From contig NC_077244.1 of NCBI RefSeq assembly GCF_947179165.1, positions 12,964,949 through 13,028,948 on the forward strand: a stretch of 64,000 nt of DNA, read 5' to 3'. Position numbers and translations under genes: made by a program. Origin of the DNA: Solanum dulcamara (Eukaryota > Streptophyta > Magnoliopsida > Solanales > Solanaceae). The notes below the pieces were generated by a model that saw only the letters and a list, made by a program, of their open reading frames with translations, was not told where the DNA came from and did no database searches. Shown one piece after another: positions 1 through 11,878 of the stretch. Position 1 is the first letter of the stretch, and each line of letters starts with the position of its first letter.

Positions 1-634
1 TTTGGCAAAACCGTGCACGACATAACGTTAGAAGATGGGTGTGTATAAAAAAGAAAGGGTACAACCAGGGAAGGGTATCGAATAACTCAAGAGATCGTGT
101 GAAGGATAATGATACCATGCGGGGTCAAATGCCAAGATGTTGGCTATAGCGTTGGTCGCAAATGATGATATGATAGATAAATAACAAAGGAAAAGGGACA
201 TCAAGCCTCCTATGATTAGAAGTGAGAAGAGAAAAGAGTGAATTAAAGAAAACAAAGAAGTATGATAAGATGCGACAAGCGAGTTTCAATGTGACTGAGA
301 TAGGTAAAGCAGAATGAACCCGGAGATGAAAAGACTATGTCTACCTCATACAAGTTATACTAGAAGGGTTATGCAACCTATGAATATATATATGTTACGT
401 ATAGGGCCAAGTGAGTAAGTACGTGGTAAAAGGAATAAGGGTTCAATAAGGACAATACAGTTATAATATTTTGGATATGTTATAAAGAGGTAGAGAAGAG
501 ATATCCATACTTGTTCCCTATATCTAAAGGTAGTCTAGATTCCTAAAAGGATTGGAAGACAATGGTTATAGATAACTCCAAAAAATCCTCGTAAAACCCT
601 ATAAGATGAGTTAACATTCGAGGACGAATGTTCT
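1..634 (+). mobile_element. 3' internal non-coding end of a Ty3/gypsy element
   Basis: This is the stretch between the end of pol (off the left edge) and the polypurine tract of the element whose 3' LTR starts at 649. I see no conserved pol motif in any frame; the small minus-strand ORFs here carry nothing recognisable. Its identity rests on the tract and LTR that follow it directly. It ends in the hairpin CATTCGAGGACGAATG at 615-630. Confidence 0.7.
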
Positions 635-648
635 AAAGGGGGGAAGAA
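615..648 (+). promoter_or_regulatory. Hairpin plus polypurine tract before the 3' LTR
   Basis: The hairpin CATTCGAGGACGAATG (615-630, six-base perfect stem) is followed by the purine run AAAGGGGGGAAGAA (635-648), which abuts the LTR start TGTTATACCC. In gypsy elements such a purine run primes plus-strand DNA synthesis. The same hairpin recurs at 60929-60944 before another LTR. Confidence 0.85.
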
Positions 649-980
649 TGTTATACCCGTACTTTTGTACCTTGAAAGGTTCTTAAGATTCTTAAAAGTT
701 ACAATGTGAGATGGATAAGCTATAACTCTATCAAATAACTCTAAGAAAAGGAGAATGTGACACCCCATAGTAGGGAAGATTGGAAATATGGTTATAAGAA
801 TCCGGAAGGAATTGGAGGCCAAGTAGTAAGTCGTAGGACTCGACTTCCTTATGTAAGCTATTACTTTGGATGTGTTACATACTTAAGTTACTTGAGTACG
901 TACCAAGCTTACGTAGTAATAATTACATAGGTTCATAAAGTAAGACAAAATTATGAATCCACGAGGAGGAAAAGAGAGTA

Positions 981-1073
981 CCATATGGCAGCATGAGAGA
1001 GTTCCACGTAGCAGGAGATGGAAGTGCCATATGGCACCAGCTAGAGCAAAGGTGGACCCCACCTTCCATATGG
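981..1073. repeat. Three CCATATGG palindromes in U3
   Basis: CCATATGG occurs at 981-988, 1027-1034 and 1066-1073, spaced 46 and 39 bases, with the longer palindrome GTGCCATATGGCAC at the second site. They lie just upstream of the tandem array and TATA of the same LTR, so they may belong to its promoter. Confidence 0.6.
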
Positions 1074-1117
1074 CACCCATGATTGGAGGATGGAATGCGG
1101 TGGCCTAATGAGGGCAT

Positions 1118-1226
1118 GATACATGTCACCACTTAGGGCTTGACATGTGTCACCACTTAGGGCTTGACACGTGTCACCACTTAGGGCTTCACACGTGTCG
1201 CCACTTAGGGATTGACACGTGTCACC
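1118..1226 (+). repeat. 24-bp tandem array with CACGTG (G-box) cores in LTR U3
   Basis: There are four full 24-bp units starting at 1118, 1142, 1166 and 1190 and a half unit at 1214. The consensus is GACACGTGTCACCACTTAGG plus four more bases. Intact CACGTG cores lie at 1168-1173, 1192-1197 and 1216-1221. The first two units carry ACATGT and CATGTG instead, as expected from C-to-T decay at a methylated CpG. CACGTG is the plant G-box/ABRE core bound by bZIP and bHLH factors. The array ends 14 bases before the TATA run. Confidence 0.85.
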
Positions 1227-1240
1227 CTCCTATGGTATCC

Positions 1241-1252
1241 TATATATATATT
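1241..1252 (+). promoter_or_regulatory. Probable TATA box of the LTR
   Basis: The run TATATATATATT is followed by a purine-rich leader with many AGAGAA motifs from about 1280. This is the only strong TATA-like site in the first third of the LTR, so it is the likely core promoter; the transcription start is not known. Confidence 0.6.
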
Positions 1253-3569
1253 TTATGAGTCATTTTTATCTAGAAACTTCTAGAGAAAAAAAGTAGAGAA
1301 GAGAAACCTTGAGCTAGAGAAGAGAGAGCCACGGGTTGGAGAAAGAAAAGGGTAAGTCCTCCAATTTTGTTTCATAAATTAATTATCTAGGGTATAAAAC
1401 GATGATATGAAAGTGTTATTAATGTAAATTTATGATTTGGGCTAGAACCAAAAGGACAAAAAACATCCACAAAGTTTTAGTCGCACTAAAGGAACTTTCG
1501 AGGTGAGGTTTTTTCTTTCAAATTAGAGTTTATTATGATGTTATGATATATCTTACATGTCTTAAATGAGGCTGGAAGTGGAAAAATTGCACAAGGATGC
1601 TTGATGTTAAAAACAAACTAAATTGAAGTTGTTAGAGTTAAATCAAAGTCGAGAAGTGTGTTATGATTGTGGTGCTGTGGTTGTAGCTGGTTTGATTGCG
1701 TGTTGCAGGGATGGAAAGTGTTCTAATAATGGTGTGGGTGCTTCTGGTTTCAGCCACACGACCCTCCGTTTCGTATGGTTAACAGTTTTATGAAACAAAG
1801 GTTAAAATCTCAAATTTGGTATCATAGTTAAGCGAGTTTTTTGGAGTTTTTATTGTGTAAGGTTGAAGTGATTTACTTGTAGATATGCTGCTGGTTGTTG
1901 TTTTTGGTATGGTTGTTGATATTTTTTCCGAGTTGAAATCTCGGAGATGTTGAAGTTATAGAGGAGATGCTGCCCAATTTTTGGTAACTTCGGAGCTAGT
2001 AATAGGCTAGTTAAGGGAAATGGATAAGGAAATGATTCCAATGGATACGTGATTGTAGAGTTGGAAATTGGAAAGTGAAAGGTTATTAATCTTAGTATTA
2101 CTCTTACATTAAATAGGTTCAAAAGACGATGAGGCGAACGTGGTTAAGAGTAATCCATAAGAGGTATGTGAAGCTACCTTCTTTCTCTTGGCATATTTTT
2201 GGCACAGGTATGTAAAGCTACCCCTTTGTTCTTTTGGCATGTTTGGCATAAGTGTGTAAAGCCTATCCTTTCTCTTCTTCTGGCTTGTCCTAGATATAAG
2301 TAAAAGATGATACAATCTCTAAGGTGATTCCAGTCCTAAGTGTTTCTTATTTACCCTTTAATGTTGGAACTCTTATAATAATTGGCATGACTTTTATGAA
2401 GCAAATATATGACTTTTACATAATTTCCAAGGAGTTCCTATTCTCAGAGCCACTTGGATGGCCTATTTGATGATTTCCAAAGGTATTTTGTTGTGCCTTG
2501 ATACGAGTATATGATTTCAGAATTTCTATTTTGATATAATCCCTAGTGACATTCAAAAGGTACTTGATATGACTTTTGTCTTGATTTTTGGATGATAGCT
2601 CAGTTTGATCATTCCATCGAGTCTCAAATATGATTTAAATTGCATTTAATTTCTCACTACTCTATTTGTAGATGCCTTAATGCTTCCTTCACTGAGCCCG
2701 GGCTAGGAGATATATGATCGTGCGTACTTCTCTACCTTTTTCACCATGCCCTAATGTGAGGGGGCAGGTACGCTCTGCACATGGGTTGTGGAGTTATGTT
2801 GTGCTATTTATACATATATTGATATCTGATGATATGATATGATATAGCCATCTGATATGATATGATCTGTTACGGAGATATTACCTACTCTGGAGTTATG
2901 CTGTGCTGTGGCGTCGGTGATGGGATGGCGACCACGTTTTATTCACCGCATCCTGTAATGGGGCCGGATATGGCCTATGTGTTTCTGCATGAATTATCTG
3001 TGTTTGTGATAAGTATTTTGACATTCTGGATATTTTGCTCATTTTCTCTACATTCTGTTCTGGTTATCACTTTATTTATTACAGTCCATGCTTTATATAT
3101 TCAGTATATTTTTCGTACTGACCCTCTTCCTTGGGGGCTTCATTACATGCCCACAGGTACATATATTTGATTTGCCAATCCCCTTGCTTAGGACATCCAC
3201 TCTGTTGTTTGACAGTGCTCCTTTGTTCGGAGCATATATTTTGGTACTGGACTTTCTGTAGCCTATATGTATATATTGGTCAAGGGTACGATGGGGCTCT
3301 TTCCCATCATATGATTAGGCTATCATTCTATACAGGTCTGTAGACTTGTGTTGTGGGTTTTGTATATGTTCTAAGGGTCCTGTATATGTGTTATGGACTT
3401 TTTTATTCCATGACGGCCTTCGTGTGCTACATCTTCTTTCATGTGCTCCTTAGCGACCTCTTTTGATTTCTATATTTGTTTCTTCTACTAACAAGCTAAG
3501 TGGGGCTAAGGATACGTATGGGTGCCCAGCTCGGGCATAAGTCACAGCCTACGAGATTGGGTCATGACA

Positions 3570-4085
3570 GTAGACATCAAAGTTATACGGATCATAGATG
3601 TCGGCCATTAAGATTTGCTAATTGTGATTGAGTATTCCTCCGAGTATTGATCCATAGGGCGTGATGAGATTTGGGAGGAGGAGTAAGCTTAGCTCCAAGT
3701 ATATTGGACCTTTTGAGATTTTGAGAATAGTTAGTGATGTGGCCTATGACTTAGCTTTGCCTCCAGCCTTCTCAGCTAGCTTTCCATGTTTTGATGTTGC
3801 GCCGGTATGTTCCAGATGATTCCATGTGCTCCAGTTTGATGCACTTGAGTTAGATGATAGTCTGACCTTTATTGAGTAGCCAATTTCTATTCTAGCCAAA
3901 GATGTGAGACAATTGCGATCCAAAGTCATTCCTGTGGTTATGGTTAGTTAGAGACATCGTCTAATCAAGGAGGCTACCAGGGATACCAAGCGGGAGATGT
4001 GGGATCAGTTTCTAAGCTTATTTAAGTCTTTAGGTACTTCTTGAATTTTACTTTTGCTGATGAAAGTTCTTTTAGTAGTGGATAT
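3570..4085 (+). pseudogene. Gypsy integrase C-terminus fragment
   Basis: Translation across frames gives the usual end of a gypsy integrase: KLSSKYIGPFEI, then VAYDLALPPAFSA, then LQFDALELDDSLTFIE and a basic tail RQLRSKVIPV. The catalytic core is missing because the element ending at 3569 was inserted here or upstream. In-frame stops (for example after CSR and after FIE) make it a relic. The sequence leads straight into the LTR at 4086 through AGTGGATAT, without a classical purine tract. Confidence 0.8.
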
Positions 4086-6206
4086 TGTGATGACCCTCCA
4101 GGTCATTTTTGAGTTAATGCATTTATTTCATCATTTAGAGCATTCTTGTAGCTACCTCAAGTCATTTATGACTTGCTTGCATTGACTATTTGGTTGCCTA
4201 GTCGTTAGTTTGAATTTTAGGCTCTTTTCCCTATTTCGAAACTTTTGAAACTTAAAAAGTTGACTTTGATAATAACTTTAGGTAAACAACCTCAGAACGG
4301 AATTCAGACGATTCCATTAGCTCTGGAATGGCCAAATTAGGCTAGTAGCATGGTCAACGTGAGTATCGAGGCATTCAATGCGATTTTGGGGCCATTTGGC
4401 ATTTTAGCCTTTAAAATTTATCCTAAGTTTGACTTTTGTCAATATTCTTGGAAAATGCACTCAGATGAAAATTACGTTAGTATGGTTAGTTTTGAAATGT
4501 CGATTTTAGTCTAGAATGAACCTTTGTGCACTTTCTAAGCCTTTCGGTCAAATCTTGAGGCCCATTGTGGAATTTTGCTAAAAATAACACATAGGTGTGG
4601 GACCCACTTTTTATTGAAATAACCTTATATGGGAATTTTGAATGCTCCATTGAGTTTGGATCACAAAATTTTGTATGGGTAGCATATCTTATTTGAGTGC
4701 ACGGGGTTCTGAAAGAATCCCGAGCACCTATCGGAGACTTAAACAATGCCAAAACTCCTTTGCACCAGCTGTACCTGGTATCGCTACTAAAGAGACCCTC
4801 ATCTCTAAAGAGATTATCGCTAAAATAAAATGGAGTCACTAAAGAGACTAGGCCCCTATGAGTGGGTGTCGCTAAAGTAACTGACCTGTCTCTAAAGCGA
4901 TCGGTCGCAAAAGCGACCTGGTGTCGCGGAAGCGATGCCTGCTTCTTGGTGAGGGTCTCTTAAGTGATCTTTGAGGTCTCTTTTGCGACACCTAGAGGTT
5001 ATTTTTATTCTTTTTTTTAGTTTGTATCCCCCAACTTCAATCTCTCATAACTCACTCGGTTTAAGGAGAATTTGGGTGATTCAAATGCCAATATGTGGGT
5101 TATTGCTTGGAGAGTTCAATGGAGTGATCGGGAGTGTTTAAGAGCCTTTGATTCCATCAAATCTGAAGTTCCCAGCAAAGTTCTATCTGAAAAGATTAGG
5201 TAAATTTACGTTAGAACCTGTTGCCCTTAGGCTTTTTAATCTTAATTGACAATGATCTTGCATGTTCTTGTTTCCAGTGATTTGAACCCTTAATTGAGTT
5301 CCATTTTGGAAGACAAGTTCGTGGTGGAAAATGAGACCTTTTCACAGAGTAAATTATGAAATTATCGCAGTGGATCCCACATTCTCATTTTTTATTGTGA
5401 AATTGGTCCATATCCAAATTTAGTATTATTAATGTCAAAATGATTGTATTAATGTTTTGTACCTATATTTGATAGTGTGGCAGCATTTGGAGGCCTTTAG
5501 GAAAGGGAAAGCTTTGTTTCTATAATTTAGAGCATGCGTAATAGGCCTACAGGTAGGCTACAACTTTTCTTTCTTTAGATTGAGCTTGATTATGTGATTG
5601 CATGTGGATTTTTTAGAATTTGGGGTTAATAGCTATCAAACCATGCTTAGGTGGTGAGAAATCATGTCTTAGGTTCATTTCGAGAAATTGTGAGCATGTG
5701 TTTAGCTTTATGTTGATCGGTCATACCTTTTGGTCTTGTTCTTCACTGTTTTATACTAATTTTTGTCATGGTTTCCTTAGTCAAGGCTTAGACTAGTGTT
5801 ACCATAGACTTGCGATAGTTGGAGCCACTACACCTTGCTTTTATTCTAACGTCGATTCAGATGACTTAGTTTCTTGTAGACTAGAATAGAAGACTAGGGT
5901 CTGGTAGTTTGAGCTTTAGATTTGGCATTACCTCTACTTGATGACCTACTACCCTCTCTCCTTCTTTTTATGATTCATTCATGAATGATTTTAGCTTCGG
6001 GGCCTCGTTCGACAATTCAGAATCAAGTATGGGTCAAGCTTAGAATTATTGAATGGATTATCAAAATGTGGACATAGATCCATGGTGATTTCACTATGAA
6101 GAGATGATATGATATGTTTTTGTAGCCGTTATCGTCACATTTTTAAGGTTTGTTCATGCTACCTACTTATCCTCTATGGAGATGACTCACCAGGTTAGGG
6201 ATTCTT

Positions 6207-6345
6207 GCCTATTTGAGACACATCCGCAGTTCGAAGTCCGTGTGCTGGACTGTCCATACCGACTATTTAGAGATTTTGTTCTGATTTACCTCTTTGAGAC
6301 TCATCCGCAATTTGAGGTCCGGATGTTGGAATTCTTACCTTGGTT
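6207..6345 (+). repeat. 81-bp tandem duplication inside the LTR
   Basis: Two imperfect copies start near 6207 and 6288. Both contain TTTGAGAC, CATCCGCA and a GAGGTCCG/GAAGTCCG block, and a third, weak copy may follow at about 6380. The array lies about 0.9 kb before the LTR end. Confidence 0.65.
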
Positions 6346-6984
6346 GTTACTACTGGATACTATTGGATATTATTACTTATTAGAGGCTAATCGAGGTTCG
6401 AGGTTCGGGTTGGCTTTTCTGGATTTTGATTCACCATTTCTCATTATTAGTAGATTTAGCTATTATGTGTACCCGTCGCGCTTATTGGTGTCCTTCGGCT
6501 TTTTATTTAAACTTGCATATGAGTGTACATTTTGGGCTTATGAGGGTCAAGTTAGGTCTAGTTAGTTTTACTTCGTTCCTCTAGTTCCTCACATTCGTGT
6601 GCATTTCCTTATTTTCTATCTTATTTTACTATTTATCTCAGATTCTATCTCTTCTTATTGCTTTTACTTTTCAAGCTCAGTCGGCCTATGATGCTTATTG
6701 GGTACTTATTGTTTTGGTACTCATACTATACTATGCATCTATTTTTATGATGCAAGTCCGACTACTAGTTACCAACGTTGATTCAAGCCAGTTGCAATCT
6801 GTGTCGGAGATTAGGGTGAGCACTTGGCATTTTGGGATCTTCCTATCTCCATCTATACATATTTGACTTTCTCTTGCTTTTTGAGATAATTTTTGTTTCC
6901 GTGGTCCACTTTTGAGACTTGTACCAGTATTGTGTAGTAGCTTTGTACATGTGACTTTCAGGTTCTAGGAGGAATCTTATATAT

Positions 6985-6985
<1 letters not shown>

Positions 6986-7026
<41 letters not shown>
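6986..7026. repeat. (TA)n microsatellite
   Basis: An uninterrupted TA dinucleotide run of about 40 bases lies within the LTR. Confidence 0.95.
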
Positions 7027-7029
<3 letters not shown>

Positions 7030-7189
7030 TTCGTTGTGTTTCCTCTATTCTTGTTGTTTCTATATTATTATAATACTATTTAGTTTCTGCCGTCAATCCC
7101 GTTGCTCATAGTTCTTGAATATAGGTTGGCTTACCTACTTGAGAAATTATAGTAGGTGCCATCACGACTCGAGAGGTCGGGTCGTAACA

Positions 7190-7557
7190 ATTTTCGAAAA
7201 GTATGATTTCATTTCTGTTAACTAAATGGACATTTAATAGTATTTGTTGATGGTCCTACATGCTTTTTATTAGGAAAACATGAGATTGCACCTTTAAACC
7301 ATAATATATATTATGGTGTAATTTTCGTGAATGTGTACAAAATATTTTTCAATGTAGAACAACTACTATAAAATAATAAACAAATACATCAACACGTCCT
7401 GTCATTTATGTCAGATTAATCTAGTAGAACTCCTTTGTATATTTCATTTTCAATAACCGCTGTTTATTTTTTAAGGTTTCATCAACTTCGTTCTTAATTT
7501 TTATAAACTTGTGTTTGTTTATTACTCCCTCGGTTTCAATTTACTTGTCAAATATTT
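7190..7557. other. AT-rich flank with a MITE-like end
   Basis: This is non-coding AT-rich sequence between two LTR-like blocks. At 7531-7552 it carries ACTCCCTCGGTTTCAATTTA, which resembles the terminal repeat of plant Stowaway/mariner-type MITEs (CTCCCTCCGTTTCA). I found no matching inverted partner, so only one end of a MITE may be present. Confidence 0.4.
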
Positions 7558-9330
7558 TGTAACGACCCACTATGATCATTATGGGTAACCTGTAATGACC
7601 TGTTCCTTTCGTTATGGATAAAACAATGGGGATGAAATTTAGGCCAGAAATTTTTTGAGTAGTAACTTGGAAATTTTGAGCCTAGACTAGACTTGGATGA
7701 AATCTGAGTCAGGTGAGATATGGAGTAATCCAATAATGGATGAGGGATTATATTATGAGTTTGATCATTTGATTTGACATCCAATACATCAAGGATCATG
7801 TGAGGCTTTACGAAATTACATTTGGGCAAGTAGAACTCCCATAATTGACCTTGGTGTGAAAGAATTATTTTGGAAGGTTAAGGATTTAGGGTATGTTATG
7901 TAATGGGGGCTTGGGACTCAATTTCAGATTTTTCATCTTCATGCAACCCGCTCATTTCCTCCATGCCAGGGGGCTTCTATGGAATTGTGGGCCTATCGTG
8001 GTGGGTTAGTGGCGAATTTAACACCTAAAAGTTCCAAAAATAAGATTATTTCTGCAGTTTTGTTTTTGAAATCTAAGGGGAGACCTAGGGAAGTTTCCTG
8101 TAAACTTTCCATCAATCTCTTCGGTAAAGGTAAGTAATCCATTCTTCTAACGTGTAATTTAATTTTTAATTATTAAAATATATTGAAATTAATTTGGGGA
8201 AAGATTTTGGCTTGAAATTAATGGTGAAAAAAACCCTAGTTGGGTGATAGGATCATGCACATTGCCAAGGGTTAGTACTTGTTCTTATTAAGCCATTTTC
8301 ATTGATTCTTTACATTAATTTTTTATTTTAGACCAAGAACAAGCCAATCGACTCCGTAAGGAGAAAACTCGGGTTCTTTAAGTGCATTTAGGCTTGGTTT
8401 CAAGGTAGGTGATGGTTTACTTTCTCATAATTGTTATGTATGCCTGTTAACTACATCATTAGATTGTTTCATGTATGTGAATAGGGAAAAAAGGAATGAA
8501 CCTGATGAAATAACTATTTATGATCAAATGCATACAATGAACCCTGTACTTGATTATGCAAGTGTGTGAACTATTCATTGTGGATTATGATTTTGATTAT
8601 GATTGTGATTGTGGCTGTTAGATCGTGTACCACACCAATATATATTGGATCCACTACCACACTGGTACATATTGGATTAGATGTCATGATTACACACTAA
8701 CTATTGGAATGGGTGTCACGCCAGCACACTAACAATTTGGGTATGAGTTCTATGAGAGGACTGTTATTGACCATTGTACTTGAGATTAACTCTGTGTAGT
8801 TGTATATCGTTCATGAAATGGTAATTTTACATTGTGTATCTGTATATGTGTTGTTTTACTATGTTGTGGTTACTTGTATATATTTCACTTATTGGACCGG
8901 CTACATGATCCTACCAGTACACTATTTTTTTATGTACTAATATTGCACTTTCTCTTTCTTTATGAGTATAGGGCATCTTTATGTAGCTACTGACAGACCT
9001 CAGTTAAGATATCATTGATTGTAGAGTTCAAGAGTGAGCCAGTTCTTTCAGGATATCGTGGATTCTTCTTAGTTTTAGTCTTTTTTTTTCAGACTTGGAC
9101 TATTTCCAAACTTTATTTGTGTTTATGGTTTCGGGGTTCCATCCCCTTAGACCTTTTAGTTGAAGAGTTTTGGTACAATGACTTTCAAGTTCTAGGGGTT
9201 AATTTCTGCATGTTATAATTGTCTGGTTAATTTCGTGAGTTTCTGGAAAGTCAGTTTAAAACTATTATTTAAAACTTATCTCCACATCTTTAAATGCTTA
9301 TCTTTGAGGTTGTAGGAATAGTAAAGCTCG
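7558..9330 (+). mobile_element. Probable degenerate LTR
   Basis: It opens with TGTAACGACCCACT and has the texture of the neighbouring LTRs, including a degenerate repeat at about 8630-8740 built around CACACYRRYAYAYTRTTGG-like units. I see no clear CA terminus, PBS or coding sequence at the right end, so the end coordinate is a guess. The 67-aa and 93-aa ORFs inside show no domain. Confidence 0.45.
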
Positions 9331-9540
9331 GATCCTATCGTTGAGGCACCCTGTGCCTCAGATAAATCCATTAGAAAGTAAAGAGATTGTACAAGGGCTT
9401 TAGAGGAGCCATCATGTGTTTAACCTTATTTGATCTGAAAGAATGCAGTCTTCTTCATATGAATCATGCGTTAAGACAAAGTATGTTATTCTCTCAGACC
9501 CTTTTTGAAACTGTGTATAGAGATACCTTTAAGGCGAAAT
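9331..9540. other. Unassigned spacer
   Basis: Non-coding, with a small hairpin TGAGGCA/TGCCTCA at 9342-9360. I recognise nothing else. Confidence 0.5.
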
Positions 9541-11753
9541 TATCACGACCTGACCTAGAGCCTAGTCATAACATAGCGATTGAAAATCCAAAGGATTCCA
9601 ACCAAGCCATTTTAGCATATTTAGCATACATATGGCAATTAAACATAGTGAATAATGTGGAAGGAACAACTCAATCATCAAAGTATAAGAAAGGAGTAAT
9701 ACTCAAATCAATATCCAAAATGGACTACATCCCTTAAATCGTCTAAACATGCCTCTAGGTTTATACTTGATGGGGGCTTTAGCACAATATCCTATCTCAC
9801 TCGAATCATAATAGAAAAGTCAAGTTGATCAACATAAAATAAGTTCCATCCTCGGTAAATGAGGACTCACCAATGACACTCGTGAATGCTATGTGAACTA
9901 TATCCACGAATAGGAGAAACGTCGTCATCTCCTACATTATGAGACAATGTAGGCAAAATATGCGTTAGTACATAGAAGGTACTAAGTATGTGAGATATGC
10001 ATGAACAATAAACATAGGACATAATAAATATAAATTATGGGATACAAGACCAATATCTTTAAAACATGAATAAAGTTATGAAAACAGTTAAAACATTTAC
10101 CTCATTGGTCAATCCATCAAAAGAATCATATAATCATCACAAAAACTTATAATTCAATTGAAACTATGTGGGATAAGTCCTTAAACTGACATCTTAAGAC
10201 CATGCAAGCTATAACATGAAATCCTATGTAACTTCCACATCGAGAAGAGAGAGGCTACTTACCAAGGTAGACTCCGTGAATACAACTTTAACTTTCTGTT
10301 CTATATGTGGATCCACTAACTAGAACATAAAGGCAACCTACAGTGGCAACGTATTTATGGGACTTTAGGTTTCTACTAAGATTTTCTTAGGTAACTAACT
10401 ACGTTATGGACCTAACCCTACCTATAATTCCTCTAGGTGCTTAGTCAATATCCCAACGAAATTCATTAAAACTTAAAAACAACATCATTAGCTTCATCAT
10501 AAAAAAAATCATTAGAGAAGCTCATTAACTTTAGTGATTCATAGAAATCCATAACTTTTGTGAGAATTATCCTTATCACCATCTTAAATTATAACTTGTG
10601 TGAGAATTGTCCTTATCACACCACAACAACTTTCAAGGATCATTATTAATCATCATCATAACTTTCATCTTTCAAATCATAAATCTCAACTTCATTCATA
10701 AAAGCTTTCTTTGAGAATCATTGAACTTCATAATCATAATTCATGTAAATTATCATTGAAATTAGCTTCATGCATGGGAATTCATAATCAACTTGAAAAT
10801 ATGCAATTAATGTAAAATCGTGCTTATAATGGTCATTGAAAAAAATTAAAAACATAATTGAAATAGCCCAATGCAATTCATCAAAATTAGGGTTAACAGT
10901 AATTGAAATTCAAGAGATCTTTTGAGGAAACTTTGGGACCTCTTGGGTGAAAGGAACCCATGGATCAATCCCCACATACCTTAACCTTGATGAGCCCTAA
11001 ATTATAGAGATTGAAAGATTGACCTTGAAGAACCCTTGAATTACTTGTGGAAGAAGAAGAAGACCTTGAGAGAGAGGGTTTTATGATTTAGGGATTATGG
11101 AGAGAGTAGGATACTTAGAAGATTTTAGGGTAGTTAATAAATATGAATCTACTCCCAAAACCATCCATATTTATTAATGAAGTATAGGAAAAAGACTAAA
11201 ATAACCCTCATTAAACTAAAAACTGGGACTCAAGATGGAACGTCACCATAGACTGTTATAAGCACCATTGTCTATGGTCCCATCTGTGGTGAAGAACTTG
11301 GGCATTTTTGAAAAGGATCTGGGAAGGCTGCCCACTATGAGACCCATCAGGGCCTGTTATAGGCACCACGGCTCATTGTGGTCCTCTATGGTGGTTGCCT
11401 TGGGCTTGAATTCTTGGTATCTGCAAGGATAGTTGCATGACTTCCTCCACGGAGACCTTCACAGTCCGTGAAGGACATCGTAGTCCATGAAAGTAGGTCG
11501 TGGTTAAGGTTCTAACAGCATGCAGAGGTTTCCACGATGAAAGCCATAATGGTCTATGGTGTGGACCGTGACTCGTGGTGGCCCTTCGTAGTGATCAACT
11601 TTGTAACCAATTGGCTGGGCATGGACCACGGTGGCCCTACATAGCCCATAGTGCATCCTATGAAGACCCTCTAGTGCTAAAAGCTGTAATTTTTTTAAGA
11701 ATTTCATCCTTTATTCCTCGTTTTTCCCTCTTTCCAACTTTTGAGGTCTTAAA
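9541..11753 (-). mobile_element. Probable solo LTR of a gypsy family, minus strand
   Basis: On the minus strand the LTR starts near 11753 (TTTAAGACCTCAAAAG) and ends near 9541 (GGTCGTGATA). It matches the LTR at 23868-25991 along its length: shared landmarks are the phrase around AAGGATTCCAACCAAGCC, GAGGACTCACCAATG, and the U3 region rich in CACGG/CCATGG palindromes (11220-11650). Neither a PBS nor a purine tract is next to it. The flanking five-base words (GAAAT, AAAGT) match only weakly as a target duplication. Confidence 0.75.
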
Positions 11754-11878
11754 AAAGTATGTTCTAAAATGATTGGGGAAGTGTTGTCACCCAAAAGATA
11801 GTATGATTTTTGTCATTATGAGCCATTAGTAGTGTAGTAACCTTAAAAGAGTAGGTATATTAATTGAGTAAAGTATGT

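Larger units (their letters stand above)
649..3569 (+). mobile_element. 3' LTR of a gypsy (Del/Tekay-like) element, 2.9 kb
   Basis: The LTR begins TGTTATACCC right after a polypurine tract and ends GTCATGACA at 3561-3569, the TG...CA form expected of LTRs. No primer-binding site follows, so it is the 3' LTR. U3 holds a palindrome cluster (981-1073), a 24-bp tandem array (1118-1226) and a TATA run (1241-1252). Further on there are about three degenerate copies of a 60-bp unit (2160-2285) and a GATAT-rich microsatellite (2820-2870). The small ORFs inside are not convincing genes. The Del/Tekay label is inferred from LTR length and the hairpin; no pol is visible to prove it. Confidence 0.85.
4086..7189 (+). 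mobile_element. 3' LTR of an older gypsy element (TGTRATGACC family), 3.1 kb
   Basis: It starts TGTGATGACCCTCC and ends GGGTCGTAACA after the conserved block GGTGCCATCACGAC. Related LTRs are at 35816-39196 (minus), 41247-44079 and, more distantly, 13175-15900 and 48228/63361. A shared landmark is the block reading like GTCGGCCTATGATGC followed by TACTCAT (6681-6725). It contains a small tandem duplication (6207-6345) and a TA run. The 117-aa minus-strand ORF inside (4486-4839) has no recognisable motif. Confidence 0.85.

Noticed and set aside
2862..3343. Two plus-strand frames of 102 and 70 aa that look membrane-like
   Set aside because: They lie in T-rich LTR sequence, which yields hydrophobic translations by chance.
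4486..4839. 117-aa minus-strand open frame inside an LTR
   Set aside because: No recognisable motif, antisense to the LTR, and related LTRs do not keep it visibly open.
7531..7557. Complete MITE with ends at 7531 and elsewhere
   Set aside because: No inverted partner of the terminal sequence was found downstream, so only a possible single end is noted.
9342..9360. Hairpin TGAGGCA/TGCCTCA as a Helitron 3' end
   Set aside because: No CTRR terminus follows within the usual distance and no helicase sequence is seen.
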